Shown: positions 19,060 through 28,455, numbered from the stretch's first letter. The stretch is DNA of 64,000 bases from Spirosoma taeanense (GCF_013127955.1 NZ_CP053435.1:434001-498000), one strand, 5' to 3'. Notes: a model not told the origin generated them from the sequence alone. Translations and numbers: made by a program.

Positions 19060-19319
19060 TATTGTAGCTTCCCTAGGACGGCGTTGATCGTAGCCATATC
19101 GGCATCTACCTCTATTCGCTTGTGCGGATTGGTGAAGCCCGCTACAATCGTTACATTGGATTTGGGGATACCGAACTGCAGAGCCAGAAACCCGACCAAG
19201 TAGACATTCGCCCGACCATCCTGCGCTGGGGCCTTGATTTTAACGTTCAGTTGCCCGGCTGCATCGTAAAACAACTGGTCCACCCGACTGCCGGGCTTTA
19301 CTTTCAGATGCAGCGTCAT
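19059..19319 (-). CDS. DUF167 (YggU) family protein
   Basis: 86 residues. The pattern TLHLKVKPGSRVDQL, then VKIKAPAQDGRANVYLVGFLA, then KSNVTIVAGFTNPHKRI fits the small alpha/beta DUF167 fold. Cytosolic; biochemical role unknown in the family. It may be in one unit with the reductase gene 52 bases upstream on the same strand. Confidence 0.88.
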   Translation of the reverse strand: MTLHLKVKPGSRVDQLFYDAAGQLNVKIKAPAQDGRANVYLVGFLALQFGIPKSNVTIVAGFTNPHKRIEVDADMATINAVLGKLQ

Positions 19320-19371
19320 GGTTCAGACGTTCATTGTATGATTGGCCTCAGCGTAGCATTAAGTATTGCTT

Positions 19372-20274
19372 TTAACCTTTCAACTGGTTAGCCAGTACGG
19401 CAATTCCTTCTTCGAACGAGTGTGGCTCGTAGCCTAAAACTGCGCGGGCTTTGTCCAGAATAAACCCGGTGCGCGGTGGTCGGCGGGCAACCTGCGTAAA
19501 GGTCGACGCGTCGGCTTGTGCGATGAGCGATTTATCCAGGCCAAAATAATCGGCCGTTCTGATCGCCATGTCGTAGGGTGTCAGGACCTCCTTACCCGAA
19601 ATATTGAAGATGCCCTCGGCTTCTTTGTCGGCAATCAGGTAGCAACCCATTGCTAAGTCTTCGGCCAGCGTTGGGCTGCGCCACTGGTCGGTCACGACCT
19701 TGATATTTTTCCCGTCCTCCAGCGATTTCTTCACCCACAGAATGATGTTGCTCCGGCTCATGTCGTGGGCAATGCCGTAAACCAGCACCGTCCGGGCAAT
19801 GGCCCACCGGAGATTCGAGTGCCGAACGGCGGTTTCGGCGGCCTGTTTGCTCCAGCCATAAAAACTGATTGGATTCGCTTCGGCGGCCTCGTCGTAGGGG
19901 CCGGCCGTGCCGTCGAAGATAAAATCGGTGGAGACGTGCAGCAGAAACGCATTGGTTGTGCGGCAGGCCTCGATGAGGTACTCAACCGCCTGTACGTTCT
20001 GCGCCCAGCAGTCATCCTTTTGTTGTTCACACTTATCCACATCGGTCATGGCGGCTGTGTGGATAACTACGTCCGGGCGTTCTTCGCCAATTACGTCCAG
20101 AACCTGCTGGCGGTTCGTAATGTCCATCGCGCGATATTGATACCCCTCCGAGAAGGGCAGGCGGTTCTGACCACGCGCGGTAGCAACCAGCTCAACATTC
20201 GACTGCTGCGTTAACAGCCCGACTAACTTCTGACCCAGCAGCCCGTTGGCGCCGGTAAGGAGGATTTTTTTCAT
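19372..20274 (-). CDS. SDR-type sugar nucleotide reductase (RmlD-like)
   Basis: 300 residues. Rossmann fold starts at MKKILLTGANGLLGQKLVGL, with the NAD(P) glycine motif at about 8-14. VDKCEQQKDDCW and the catalytic STDFIFDG segment are followed by the YGWSK motif (YxxxK) near 154-158. This is the pattern of dTDP-4-dehydrorhamnose reductase and related extended SDRs. No rmlA, rmlB or rmlC gene is near, so it may reduce another nucleotide sugar or act in a different pathway. Length is normal for the family. Confidence 0.85.
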   Translation of the reverse strand: MKKILLTGANGLLGQKLVGLLTQQSNVELVATARGQNRLPFSEGYQYRAMDITNRQQVLDVIGEERPDVVIHTAAMTDVDKCEQQKDDCWAQNVQAVEYLIEACRTTNAFLLHVSTDFIFDGTAGPYDEAAEANPISFYGWSKQAAETAVRHSNLRWAIARTVLVYGIAHDMSRSNIILWVKKSLEDGKNIKVVTDQWRSPTLAEDLAMGCYLIADKEAEGIFNISGKEVLTPYDMAIRTADYFGLDKSLIAQADASTFTQVARRPPRTGFILDKARAVLGYEPHSFEEGIAVLANQLKG

Positions 20275-20347
20275 AAAGTCTGGAACCGTATTCCACGGTA
20301 TCCGGCTGCGTGAGTGAATTGGCTGAGTTAGAAACAGCAGCCTGGCG

Positions 20348-21049
20348 TTAATACTTGAACCCGTACTGCTTCGTAATTTTCTTCTTCCTGACCCATTCGC
20401 CGGTCATGGTCATGCGGATATCGCGATTCGGGCGGTCGAGGTTATTGCGGGGTTGTCTGGCGATACTATCTACAACGGCTAAGCCGTCGATGACCTCGCC
20501 GAAGACGGTATAGTTGCCGTCGAGGTGGGGCGTACCGCCGAGTGTTTTATACACCTGTTTCTGGGCGTCGGTTGGCTGGCGGCCTTTCATTGTCTGAATA
20601 CGCTCAAGCTGTCTGTTTAAACTTTCATCGTCCCAGACGCGGCCCTGCACGACGTAGAACTGGCAGCCGCTCGATGCTTTTTCGGGATTGTTGTCGCGGG
20701 CAGCCGCCAGAGCGCCTTTCTTATGAAATAATGACGGGACAAACTCGGCCGGAATCGTGTAGCCTACGTCGCCGTTGCCGAGGGGTTCACCGGGTTTGGC
20801 TTTTCGCGAGTTCGGATCGCCCCCCTGAATCATGAAGTTCTGGATAATGCGGTGGAACAGCAGACTGTCGTAAAAGTGCTGATTGACCAGTTTAATAAAA
20901 TTGTCTTTGTGCTTTGGCGTCTGGTCGTACAGAACGAGCCGCATGGTGCCGTAATCCGTTTGCAGGGAGACTAGGTAATCTTTTCTCTTTCGATTCTGGG
21001 CAAAGGCAATCACCGGAAGCAACAAGGCAAGCAGCAGGAGTTTTTTCAT
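20348..21049 (-). CDS. Exported cyclophilin-type peptidyl-prolyl isomerase
   Basis: 233 residues. The signal peptide is MKKLLLLALLLPVIAFAQ. The cyclophilin core follows: FHRIIQNFMIQGGDP, the active-site Arg/Phe/Met/Gln segment, then SSGCQFYVVQG and DGNYTVFGEVIDGLAVVD. It speeds cis-trans isomerisation of prolyl bonds, here in the periplasm, as a folding helper. The ABC ATPase gene lies six bases upstream on the same strand, so both are probably on one message, although no functional link is obvious. Confidence 0.93.
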   Translation of the reverse strand: MKKLLLLALLLPVIAFAQNRKRKDYLVSLQTDYGTMRLVLYDQTPKHKDNFIKLVNQHFYDSLLFHRIIQNFMIQGGDPNSRKAKPGEPLGNGDVGYTIPAEFVPSLFHKKGALAAARDNNPEKASSGCQFYVVQGRVWDDESLNRQLERIQTMKGRQPTDAQKQVYKTLGGTPHLDGNYTVFGEVIDGLAVVDSIARQPRNNLDRPNRDIRMTMTGEWVRKKKITKQYGFKY

Positions 21050-21055
21050 TAGAAA

Positions 21056-21682
21056 CTATAAAGCTACGCGGTTTTGAAAAGCATCTTTTAGCCGCTGGTC
21101 GTGTGTGACAACAATCAGGCTGGCGCCAATCTGGCCCGATTGCTCGCGCAGCAGGTTCACCACGCGGGCGGTGTTTTCGTCGTCGAGACTGGACGTTGGC
21201 TCGTCGGCCAGGATAACGCCGGGCTGATTCATGACGGCGCGGGCAATGCTGACGCGCTGCTGTTCGCCCTGGCTGAGCTGGTGCGTTTTCTTATCCAGAT
21301 GATCGGCGAATCCCAATTGTCCGGCCAGTTCCCGGGCGCGAGGGCTGTTCTGCGGTTTACTGGCCAGATAATTTGCCATCAGCAGATTATCCAGAACCGA
21401 CAGCGAACTAACGAAATGGGGTTTCTGGTACACGATGCCAACATGAGCCGCCCGGAACGCTGCGGTTTCGGCGGGGTTGAGCCGCGTCAGATCGGTATTG
21501 TTGATCACAATGGAGCCACTTTTCGGACGAAGCAGCAGGGCCAGCAGGTGCAGCAGCGTTGTCTTGCCGGTGCCCGATCGGCCCAGAATCAGCAGGGCTT
21601 CGCGGTCGGCGCAGAGCAGATCAGGAAACGTAAAGCGCTTCGTAGGGCCGTATTCAAACGTGAGTTGGTTGGTTGCCAGCAT
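21056..21682 (-). CDS. LolD/MacB-type ABC transporter ATP-binding protein
   Basis: 208 residues from ATG at 21682. The open frame extends to 21790, but the added residues are not ABC-like. Walker A is GRSGTGKTT (34-42), the signature is LSQGEQQRVSIARA, and Walker B is VILADEPTSSLD, followed by a His switch in VVTHD. A short ATPase of this type normally pairs with a FtsX/LolC-like permease; none lies next to it. It may serve a permease encoded elsewhere. It is transcribed with the cyclophilin gene and is divergent from purN. Confidence 0.9.
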   Translation of the reverse strand: MLATNQLTFEYGPTKRFTFPDLLCADREALLILGRSGTGKTTLLHLLALLLRPKSGSIVINNTDLTRLNPAETAAFRAAHVGIVYQKPHFVSSLSVLDNLLMANYLASKPQNSPRARELAGQLGFADHLDKKTHQLSQGEQQRVSIARAVMNQPGVILADEPTSSLDDENTARVVNLLREQSGQIGASLIVVTHDQRLKDAFQNRVAL

Positions 21683-21862
21683 TGGATTCGGGCGAATACC
21701 CGCAAAAATAGGTAAAAGTTGTAAGTTTGACGGGCAGTTAACCGGGTAGTTCGTGGCCGAAACAGGCGCGAATGGAGCCTGACAGCGCAAGCTGGGGTCA
21801 GTTAACTGGTGTCTGACAGGAAGAAAACCAACCAGGACGTAATCCGACTAACTAATCACCCT

Positions 21863-22438
21863 TTGAAACGAATTGCTCTCTTTGCCTCCGGTTCGGGTTC
21901 CAATGCCGAGCAGATTACGACGTATTTCGCCGACAGAACTGACGTAACGGTTTCCTTGATCCTGTCTAACAATCCCAAAGCAGGGGTTATTGACCGGGCC
22001 CGGCGGCTGCACATTCCGGTCCTGCTTTTCGACCGAACTACGTTTTATAGTACCGATCAAATCACCTCTATCCTGCAAAAACAGGAAATTGATCTGATTG
22101 TGCTGGCCGGGTTCATGTGGCTCATGCCGGGCGAGCTGGTACGGGCGTTTCCGAACCGGATTGTTAACATTCACCCCGCTCTACTGCCTAAATACGGCGG
22201 CAAAGGCATGTATGGCCACTTTGTTCACGAAGCGGTCGTTAAGGCTGGCGAGGTTGAATCGGGCATTACCATTCATTACGTGAATGAACGCTACGACGAA
22301 GGGCAGATTATCTTTCAGGCCAGTTGCCCGGTTCTGCCGACCGACACACCCGAGGAAGTAGCCCGGAAAGTGCAGGTTCTGGAGCATGAACATTATCCCC
22401 GCGTGGTTGGCGAGGTATTGGCCGGAATAACGCATTAG
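21863..22438 (+). CDS. purN: Phosphoribosylglycinamide formyltransferase
   Basis: 191 residues from a TTG at 21863, which gives the usual start KRIALFASGSGSN right at the family's first strand. An in-frame GTG at 21809 would add 18 residues. The catalytic Asn and His lie in RIVNIHPALLPKYGG, and the catalytic Asp in NERYDEGQII. The enzyme transfers a formyl group from 10-formyl-tetrahydrofolate to GAR in purine synthesis. The lipoprotein gene starts three bases after its stop. Confidence 0.93.
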   Translation: MKRIALFASGSGSNAEQITTYFADRTDVTVSLILSNNPKAGVIDRARRLHIPVLLFDRTTFYSTDQITSILQKQEIDLIVLAGFMWLMPGELVRAFPNRIVNIHPALLPKYGGKGMYGHFVHEAVVKAGEVESGITIHYVNERYDEGQIIFQASCPVLPTDTPEEVARKVQVLEHEHYPRVVGEVLAGITH

Positions 22439-22441
22439 ACC

Positions 22442-22831
22442 ATGAAGAAACTTGCTGTCCTGCTTATGGCGCTTGGGCTGACGGGCTGTTTTCAGCCGAT
22501 CGTTTATCTGAAGAACCAGCCGAACTACCCGGTGGATGTTTTCTACGACAACCAGCGGCCCGAACGACCGTTTGAACCTCTGCAGGATCTGGAAGCGAAA
22601 GGCGAGGTGCCGCTTACCCAGCGTCAGACGGTGAACCGGCGGATGCTCAGCCGGGGGAATGATATGCAGCAGAAAGAACTTCTGCTGGCCCGCCTGACCC
22701 TGCAGGCCAAAAAACTTGGTGCCGATGCGCTGGTAGCCGTTCGGTACAAATACTATACGTCGCAGACCGACAACGGTTACGTCATGACGGGGCTGGCGGT
22801 AAAGTATAAGAAAGAGAACCAAACCCAGTAA
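22442..22831 (+). CDS. Small lipoprotein of unknown function
   Basis: 129 residues. The signal ends in the lipobox LTGC, so the mature protein should be anchored through the Cys near residue 16. The body has a long helix (NDMQQKELLLARLTLQAKKL) and the segment LGADALVAVRYKYY, a pattern also seen in YbjQ-like and other small envelope proteins. I cannot name a family with certainty. It lies three bases behind purN and is followed by a long perfect terminator hairpin. Confidence 0.75.
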   Translation: MKKLAVLLMALGLTGCFQPIVYLKNQPNYPVDVFYDNQRPERPFEPLQDLEAKGEVPLTQRQTVNRRMLSRGNDMQQKELLLARLTLQAKKLGADALVAVRYKYYTSQTDNGYVMTGLAVKYKKENQTQ

Positions 22832-22884
22832 ACAGTGAAAAGCCGCACAACCCTGAGTGGAGTCTGTGCGGCTTTTCACTGTTT
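22830..22884. terminator. Long perfect hairpin terminator between convergent genes
   Basis: A 20-base perfect stem (22830-22849 with 22865-22884) with a 15-base loop and A/T-rich edges on both sides. It can serve the plus-strand purN unit and the minus-strand DUF4834 gene. Confidence 0.85.
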
Positions 22885-22897
22885 ATAAAACGAATCT

Positions 22898-23128
22898 TTA
22901 CTTAATCTCTTCGTAATCAACGTATTCACCGCCTTTGTAGCGGGTTTCATCCTGGCTGGGGCGGACGTGAACTTTTACCTCGCCATCGCGCTGGTTTTTA
23001 CTTCTGGGATCATGACGTTTCTGCTCTTTTACCAGTTGCCGGCCAACCAGCAGGTAAAACACAAACCGGCGCACCGGCGGCACAAACAGGATTATGAGCG
23101 TGATGATAAACAGATATTTGAACAGCAT
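22898..23128 (-). CDS. DUF4834 family small membrane protein
   Basis: 76 residues from ATG at 23128; a GTG at 23146 would add six. One membrane helix (LFKYLFIITLIILFVPPVRR) is followed by a basic stretch and a hydrophilic tail ending in YKGGEYVDYEEIK. This shape and tail fit DUF4834, a small Bacteroidota family with no known function. Confidence 0.8.
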   Translation of the reverse strand: MLFKYLFIITLIILFVPPVRRFVFYLLVGRQLVKEQKRHDPRSKNQRDGEVKVHVRPSQDETRYKGGEYVDYEEIK

Positions 23129-23233
23129 ATCGGATGACGTTAACACTAAATAAACGCTGGGATTGTCAGATTAGTTTTCGTTCTGGCAATGAGATGGCTC
23201 TCTGACCAGATAAAGACACCCTAGGCGGAAAAC

Positions 23234-24772
23234 TTACTGTCCATACAGGGCTTTGCCGACTGCCTCATATTTATCGCCTGCCGACCACTGCGGACGCGTC
23301 GGGCGGTTAGCAATCAGCCGGGCAGCATGGACGTATGCCTGACAGAACCGTTTGACGTAATTAAAATCGAGCGATTCGGGGTTGTCGCTGGTCTGGTGGT
23401 AATATTTACCAATGGCTTCGTCGAAGGTTTTGAAACCCGGCGAAAACGTAGGCGCCGGAATTCCTTTGGCTGCAAAGGCGACATTGTCGGAGCGGTCAAA
23501 CAACCCCTGCTCAGGAGCGGGTTCGGCAAAGACGCCCAGGCCAAAAACTCTGGCAGCCGCTTCAATTTCGCTTTTTGCCCCGGTCCGTTCTAGGCCAATG
23601 ACCGATACGATGGTGGTATCGTTGTAACCCGCTCCGTCGATATTGAGGTCAAAAATAGTTTGCTTCAGGGGCACCAGCGGATGTTCGGCATAATAGCGGC
23701 TGCCCAGTAGCCCAACTTCTTCACCCGTCAGGGCTAGGATCAGCACCGATCGTTTGGGCCGTTGCTGCGACAGCGCTTTAGCGGCCGTCAGCAGGGCAGT
23801 AACGCCCAGTGCGTTGTCGCGGGCACCGTTATAGATCGTGTCTTCAGTTGCGCCGTTTGACTGCTTATGGGTTGTGCCGAGGTGGTCAAAATGCGCCGAA
23901 AGGATTACGTATTCATTCTTAAGAGCCGGATCGCTGCCTTCTACAATCCCCGCTATGTTGACCGCATTAACACGCTGGTCAGACTGGCCCGGCGTCTGGA
24001 TGCTAATCGTCTGGCCATTTTTGAGCGCGATGAGCTGGTTTTTACTATTATCGGCCCAGATGTGCACGATGGATGACGGCTGGGCTGCTGCCTCGTCCGT
24101 GGCGATGGCCAGTTGCGTCCGGCTGAAATTACTCGCTACCAGCGACCATGGAAGGCTGGGAACCGCGAACAATTCAACGACGCCAACTGCCCCTTTTTCG
24201 GCGGCCAGCTTAACCTTTGCCGCTCCACTCGCGACAAACTCGCGGGGACGGGTGGCACCTTCCGACCCTACCTGTGTAACGATCAGTTTTCCACGTACAT
24301 CTTTCCCGGCATAATCCGCTTCGGTCAGGCCATAACCCACAAAAACGGTTTCGGCCGTTAACGAAGCGGCTCCACCACCCATGACGACAAACTGCTTGCC
24401 CGCACGGAGGGTGTCTGAACCAACGGTCAACGTAGCGTTGGAAACAGGTTTGATTTGACGGAGTGGAATAGACTGCCGGTAGGAATCGGCTCCGGTGGGT
24501 GCCGTCAGGCCAAAGCTCCGAAACTGCTCGGCAATGTAGCGGGCGGCCGTCAGGTTACCGGGTTCGCCCGTCCGGCGGCCCTGCAGTTCGTCGGATGCCA
24601 GAAACCGGGTATGGCTCTCAACTTCATTACGGGTTATAACGGCTTCAGGCAACTGAGCTGCCGCGGCCATTGGGCGCGGTGGGGCCGCTTTTGCGGTTCG
24701 GGACTGGGCTTCTGCCGACAGCGTTGCTAGAGTCAGAACCGCGAAAAGCGTAAGAACGGAATGCGTTTGCAT
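23234..24772 (-). CDS. Exported M28 family peptidase with PA domain
   Basis: 512 residues. A signal peptide ends at SAEAQS. A PA-like insertion lies around 130-250 (FVGYGLTEADYAGKDVRGKLIV). The M28 zinc site follows: LSAHFDHLG (His, Asp), ARDNALGVTALL (Asp), TGEEVGLLGSRYYAE (Glu), NIDGAGYND (Asp) and a His in YYHQTSDNPESLD. This layout fits the PA-containing M28 aminopeptidases. It probably trims peptides in the periplasm or at the outer membrane, and is the second M28 enzyme in the window. Confidence 0.92.
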   Translation of the reverse strand: MQTHSVLTLFAVLTLATLSAEAQSRTAKAAPPRPMAAAAQLPEAVITRNEVESHTRFLASDELQGRRTGEPGNLTAARYIAEQFRSFGLTAPTGADSYRQSIPLRQIKPVSNATLTVGSDTLRAGKQFVVMGGGAASLTAETVFVGYGLTEADYAGKDVRGKLIVTQVGSEGATRPREFVASGAAKVKLAAEKGAVGVVELFAVPSLPWSLVASNFSRTQLAIATDEAAAQPSSIVHIWADNSKNQLIALKNGQTISIQTPGQSDQRVNAVNIAGIVEGSDPALKNEYVILSAHFDHLGTTHKQSNGATEDTIYNGARDNALGVTALLTAAKALSQQRPKRSVLILALTGEEVGLLGSRYYAEHPLVPLKQTIFDLNIDGAGYNDTTIVSVIGLERTGAKSEIEAAARVFGLGVFAEPAPEQGLFDRSDNVAFAAKGIPAPTFSPGFKTFDEAIGKYYHQTSDNPESLDFNYVKRFCQAYVHAARLIANRPTRPQWSAGDKYEAVGKALYGQ

Positions 24773-24856
24773 GATGATTGGGTTCAGGGCGTAAAAGTAC
24801 GAAAACTGCTCCGGTCTGCAGGAACGCTCCGATTCAATTCGGGGCCCGTTAGCCTG

Positions 24857-25753
24857 TTAGCGTCGGCTATAGTGCTGGCGGGCAAAGCGCATGAACGTAT
24901 CGGCCAGACCGGCGCTGACGCCCTGCAACTGAATGGAATAAAAATCGCGCCGGATGGCCAGTCCCTGCACATCGAGTACATTAAGGGTTCCGGCGCGTAG
25001 CTCATCCTGTACCGCAAACACCGATACAAACGCCATACAGCGCGAACTGCTCAGGTATGATTTAATGCTTTCGGTACTGCCCAGCTGCATTTCAATTGTC
25101 AGATCGGTTAGACGCAGACCTACGCCCCGGAGTGCGTGTTCGACGACTTCCAGCGAGCCCGAACCACGTTCACGCAGCACAATGGGGACGCTTCTGAGCT
25201 CGTCGAGGGTTATCTCATCGCGGTGAGCCAGTGGATGATCGGCCCGGCAGATCAGCACCAGCTCGTCCTTTACAAACGGCGTATAGCGGATATCGCTATG
25301 GTGAGTCCGGCCTTCCACAAGGCCCAAATCAATATCGTTGTTGAGCAGGCGCTGCTCGATCTGTTCGGTATTGCCGCTCAGAAGCGAGATCGATACGTCG
25401 GCGGAGTGTTCGCGGAACCGGGCCAGAACGGGCGGAATGACGTACTGCGCTACGGTGGTGCTGGCTCCAAGCCGCAGCGTTCCGCCTGGTTCACCCTTCA
25501 GTGCGTTCATGTCGAATTCGAGCTGGCGATACGTAGCCATAATGGTTTCGGCATGACGTAGAAGCAGTTCTCCGGCCGTAGTCAGACTGATCTGATTGCC
25601 GCGCCGGTCGAAGAGAGCTGTCCCAAAATGATGCTCAAGTTCCTGAATGTGCTTCGTTACGGCGGGCTGCGTTATAAACAGTTCGGCAGCCGCTTTGGTG
25701 AAGCTAAGCCGCTTGGCCACGGTGTAAAAGACATTCAGGCGAAAATCGAGCAT
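24857..25753 (-). CDS. LysR family transcriptional regulator
   Basis: 298 residues. The winged helix-turn-helix is at 1-60 (FYTVAKRLSFTKAAAELFITQPAVTKHIQELE). A co-factor domain begins at GTLRLGASTTVAQYVIPPVL. Normal LysR length. It lies 12 bases downstream of the acyl-CoA carboxylase gene on the same strand, so is probably co-transcribed with it, which is unusual because LysR genes are more often divergent from their targets. Target and inducer unknown. Confidence 0.92.
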   Translation of the reverse strand: MLDFRLNVFYTVAKRLSFTKAAAELFITQPAVTKHIQELEHHFGTALFDRRGNQISLTTAGELLLRHAETIMATYRQLEFDMNALKGEPGGTLRLGASTTVAQYVIPPVLARFREHSADVSISLLSGNTEQIEQRLLNNDIDLGLVEGRTHHSDIRYTPFVKDELVLICRADHPLAHRDEITLDELRSVPIVLRERGSGSLEVVEHALRGVGLRLTDLTIEMQLGSTESIKSYLSSSRCMAFVSVFAVQDELRAGTLNVLDVQGLAIRRDFYSIQLQGVSAGLADTFMRFARQHYSRR

Positions 25754-25765
25754 GCTGGTCTGGGA

Positions 25766-27376
25766 TTACGTCTGAATGACGCCAACTGAAAACGGCTTGG
25801 TAATGGGCGCGTGGTTAGCCGCCGAAATGCCTTCGGAAAGAATCTGCCGCGTTTCCAGCGGGTCGATGATCGCATCAATCCATAGCCGGGCGGCCGCATA
25901 ATAGGGCGATAGCTGCGCGTTGTATTGGTCCGTAATTTTCTGCAGCTGCTCCTGTTCTTCCTCCGGTGTCATCGGCTGGCCTTTGGCTTTCTGGGCAGCC
26001 ACCTGAATCTGAAGCAGTGTTTTGGCCGCCGAAGCTCCGCTCATAACGGCCATCTGGGCCGTTGGCCAGGCGAGCATTAGGCGCGGGTCATAGGCTTTGC
26101 CACACATGGCGTAGTTGCCCGCCCCATAGGAGTTACCGACAACGACCGTAAACTTCGGCACTACTGAGTTCGCCATAGCATTCACCATCTTAGCCCCGTC
26201 TTTGATAATGCCACCCTGCTCGGCCCGACTCCCGACCATAAAACCTGTTACGTCCTGCAAAAACACCAGCGGAATTCGTTTCTGGTTGCAGGTCATGATG
26301 AACCGGGCGGCTTTGTCGGCCGCGTCGCCGTAAATAACGCCACCCATCTGCATTTCGGTGGGTTGGCCCGTACGGCCTTTGGCTTTTACGACTTTACGCT
26401 GGTTAGCGACGATACCTACCGCCCAGCCATCAATACGGGCATACCCGCACAGCAGCGACTGACCGTAGCCGGGTTTATAGGCATCGAATTCGGATCGGTC
26501 CACCAGCCGGTCGATGATCTCCTGCATATCGTAGGGCTTGACGCGGTCGGCGGGCAGAATCTGGTAAATGTCGGCGGGGTTTTTGGCGGGCGGAGCCGGC
26601 GTTGCGCGGTCGAAACCAGCTGTTTCAGCATGACCCGTTTTGTCCAGAATGCGCCGGATGGCGTCCAGGCAACTTTTATCGTCCGGGTATTTGTTGTCGA
26701 CAACGCCTGAAATATCGGTTTGGGTAGTCGCTCCGCCGAGGGTATCGGCGTCTACGTCTTCGCCAATGGACGCCTTGACCAGATAAGGACCGGCCAGAAA
26801 AATCGACCCCGTTCCTTCCACGATCATTGTCTCATCGGACATGGCAGGCAGGTAAGCGCCACCCGCTACGCAGCTGCCCATGATGGCGGCTACCTGCAGA
26901 ATGCCCATTGCCGACAGGTGCGCGTTGTTGCGGAACATCCGGCCAAAGTGTTCCTTATCGGCAAACACCTCGTCCTGTAGCGGCAGGTAAACACCCGCGC
27001 TGTCGACCAGGTAAATAATAGGCAGCCGGTTCTCCATCGCGATTTCCTGCGCGCGGAGGTTTTTCTTGGCCGTAATGGGAAACCAGGCGCCCGCCTTTAC
27101 AGTCGCATCGTTGGCGACGATAACGCACTGCCGACCGGACACGTACCCAATACCAACGACTACGCCCCCGGACGGACAGCCACCGTGTTCGGCATACATG
27201 CCCTCGCCGGCAAACAAGCCAATCTCGACAAACGGTTTGCCATCGTCGGTGAGGTAGTCGATGCGTTCGCGGGCGGTAAGCTTACCCTTGCGGTGTTGAT
27301 CGTCAATTTTTTTGGGACCACCACCGAGTTGAGTCCGGGTAGTTCGCTGATAAAGTTCGTCGAGGAAGGGTTGCAT
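25766..27376 (-). CDS. Acyl-CoA carboxylase beta subunit (methylcrotonyl-CoA carboxylase-like)
   Basis: 536 residues, a full-length carboxyltransferase with N- and C-terminal crotonase-like halves. GKLTARERIDYLTDDG and the segment DEVFADKEHFGRMF resemble the beta subunit of methylcrotonyl-CoA carboxylase more than propionyl-CoA carboxylase. The second half has GAKMVNAMANSVVPKFTVVV and GNSYGAGNYAMCGKAYDPR. It moves a carboxyl group from biotin to an acyl-CoA, perhaps in leucine breakdown. No biotin carboxylase alpha subunit or other leucine-pathway gene is close, so substrate is inferred. Confidence 0.88.
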   Translation of the reverse strand: MQPFLDELYQRTTRTQLGGGPKKIDDQHRKGKLTARERIDYLTDDGKPFVEIGLFAGEGMYAEHGGCPSGGVVVGIGYVSGRQCVIVANDATVKAGAWFPITAKKNLRAQEIAMENRLPIIYLVDSAGVYLPLQDEVFADKEHFGRMFRNNAHLSAMGILQVAAIMGSCVAGGAYLPAMSDETMIVEGTGSIFLAGPYLVKASIGEDVDADTLGGATTQTDISGVVDNKYPDDKSCLDAIRRILDKTGHAETAGFDRATPAPPAKNPADIYQILPADRVKPYDMQEIIDRLVDRSEFDAYKPGYGQSLLCGYARIDGWAVGIVANQRKVVKAKGRTGQPTEMQMGGVIYGDAADKAARFIMTCNQKRIPLVFLQDVTGFMVGSRAEQGGIIKDGAKMVNAMANSVVPKFTVVVGNSYGAGNYAMCGKAYDPRLMLAWPTAQMAVMSGASAAKTLLQIQVAAQKAKGQPMTPEEEQEQLQKITDQYNAQLSPYYAAARLWIDAIIDPLETRQILSEGISAANHAPITKPFSVGVIQT

Positions 27377-27453
27377 ACCTGGTAGGCAGTTGGCAGTGGC
27401 CGGGAGGCCCGTAATTTACAGTTGTTGGCACCAGAACACCGGCTACCCGCGGC

Positions 27454-28455
27454 TTATTGATTGATAAGAGTGTCTTTCTGCGCTGCCACCTGCGTTGTGG
27501 TAGCCGGACTGCCGGGCTGAGCAGGCGGAGTTTTGTCTTTTCTGCCGAAGATTGAGAAATGCACGTATCGCTTTGGGTTCTCGCGCAAATCTGTCAGCAG
27601 GCGTTCGAGGCTGGCAGTAGTTTGGTTGACGTTACGGTAAAGAGCCTCGTCGGAGGTCAGCTTGCCCAGCGACCCCTGCCCGTTATTAATCCCCGCCAGA
27701 AGTTTCTGCAGGTTGTCGACCGTCTGGTTAACGCTGCTGAGGGTCTGCTTCAACTGCAATCCCTGCAGTGAATCGGCAAACGTATCGGCTTTCGCCAGAA
27801 TAGGCTTCAGCTGGCTTTCGGTTTCAATCAGGGAAGCCGAAAGCCGGTTCACGTTGTCGAGCGTGGCGCGTAGGCCCGCCCGGTTTTCGGCAATGGTCAG
27901 GTCCAGCGTGCCAACGGCCGCGTTCGCGCTGCGTAGCGTCTGGGCCAGGATGATGCCTGTCTGGTCAAACTGAGCAACAACCCGGTTTAACTGATACGTC
28001 AGCGAGTCGACATTATTGAGAACCGGTAACGTTTTTTCCCGAATGAGCGCCGACAGGCCAGATTCTTTAGCCGCCACCAGCTGACCGCCGGTCTCGAGCA
28101 GAGGAGCGCCCGGATTAACCCCAATCTGAATCATTTTGCCGCCCAGCAGGCCGTCGTCGACTAATACGGCCCGCGACCCTTTAGTGACCCGGATATCCTT
28201 GTTCAGTTCGAGCGTTACCAGCAACTTGTTGCCCTGATTCTGCAGAATGTCAATTTTATCAACCCGCCCAACGGATAGGCCGTTGATTCGAACTGGATTA
28301 GAGGCCGTCAATCCGTCAATACTGTCGTAAATGACCTTGTATTTATTCGTTGAAGAAAAGAAATCAGAGCCTTTCAGAAAATTGAATCCAAAATATAACA
28401 TCAGCAGCGTAACGACCGCTAACAAACCAACTTTTACTTCCTGCGAAATTTTCAT
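27454..28455 (-). CDS. MCE/MlaD family lipid-transport protein
   Basis: 333 residues from ATG at 28455; upstream codons up to 28497 are not family-like. One N-terminal membrane helix (VGLLAVVTLLMLYFGFNFL) is followed by an MCE domain (YDSIDGLTASNPVRINGLSV, VGRVDKIDIL) and a long helical, coiled-coil-prone tail (170-300). The C-terminus is Pro/Thr/Gln-rich. MlaD-type proteins carry phospholipids between membranes. The partner MlaE permease and MlaF ATPase genes are not in the window. The amidase gene is 183 bases upstream on the same strand, a pairing I know from other Bacteroidota. Confidence 0.88.
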   Translation of the reverse strand: MKISQEVKVGLLAVVTLLMLYFGFNFLKGSDFFSSTNKYKVIYDSIDGLTASNPVRINGLSVGRVDKIDILQNQGNKLLVTLELNKDIRVTKGSRAVLVDDGLLGGKMIQIGVNPGAPLLETGGQLVAAKESGLSALIREKTLPVLNNVDSLTYQLNRVVAQFDQTGIILAQTLRSANAAVGTLDLTIAENRAGLRATLDNVNRLSASLIETESQLKPILAKADTFADSLQGLQLKQTLSSVNQTVDNLQKLLAGINNGQGSLGKLTSDEALYRNVNQTTASLERLLTDLRENPKRYVHFSIFGRKDKTPPAQPGSPATTTQVAAQKDTLINQ

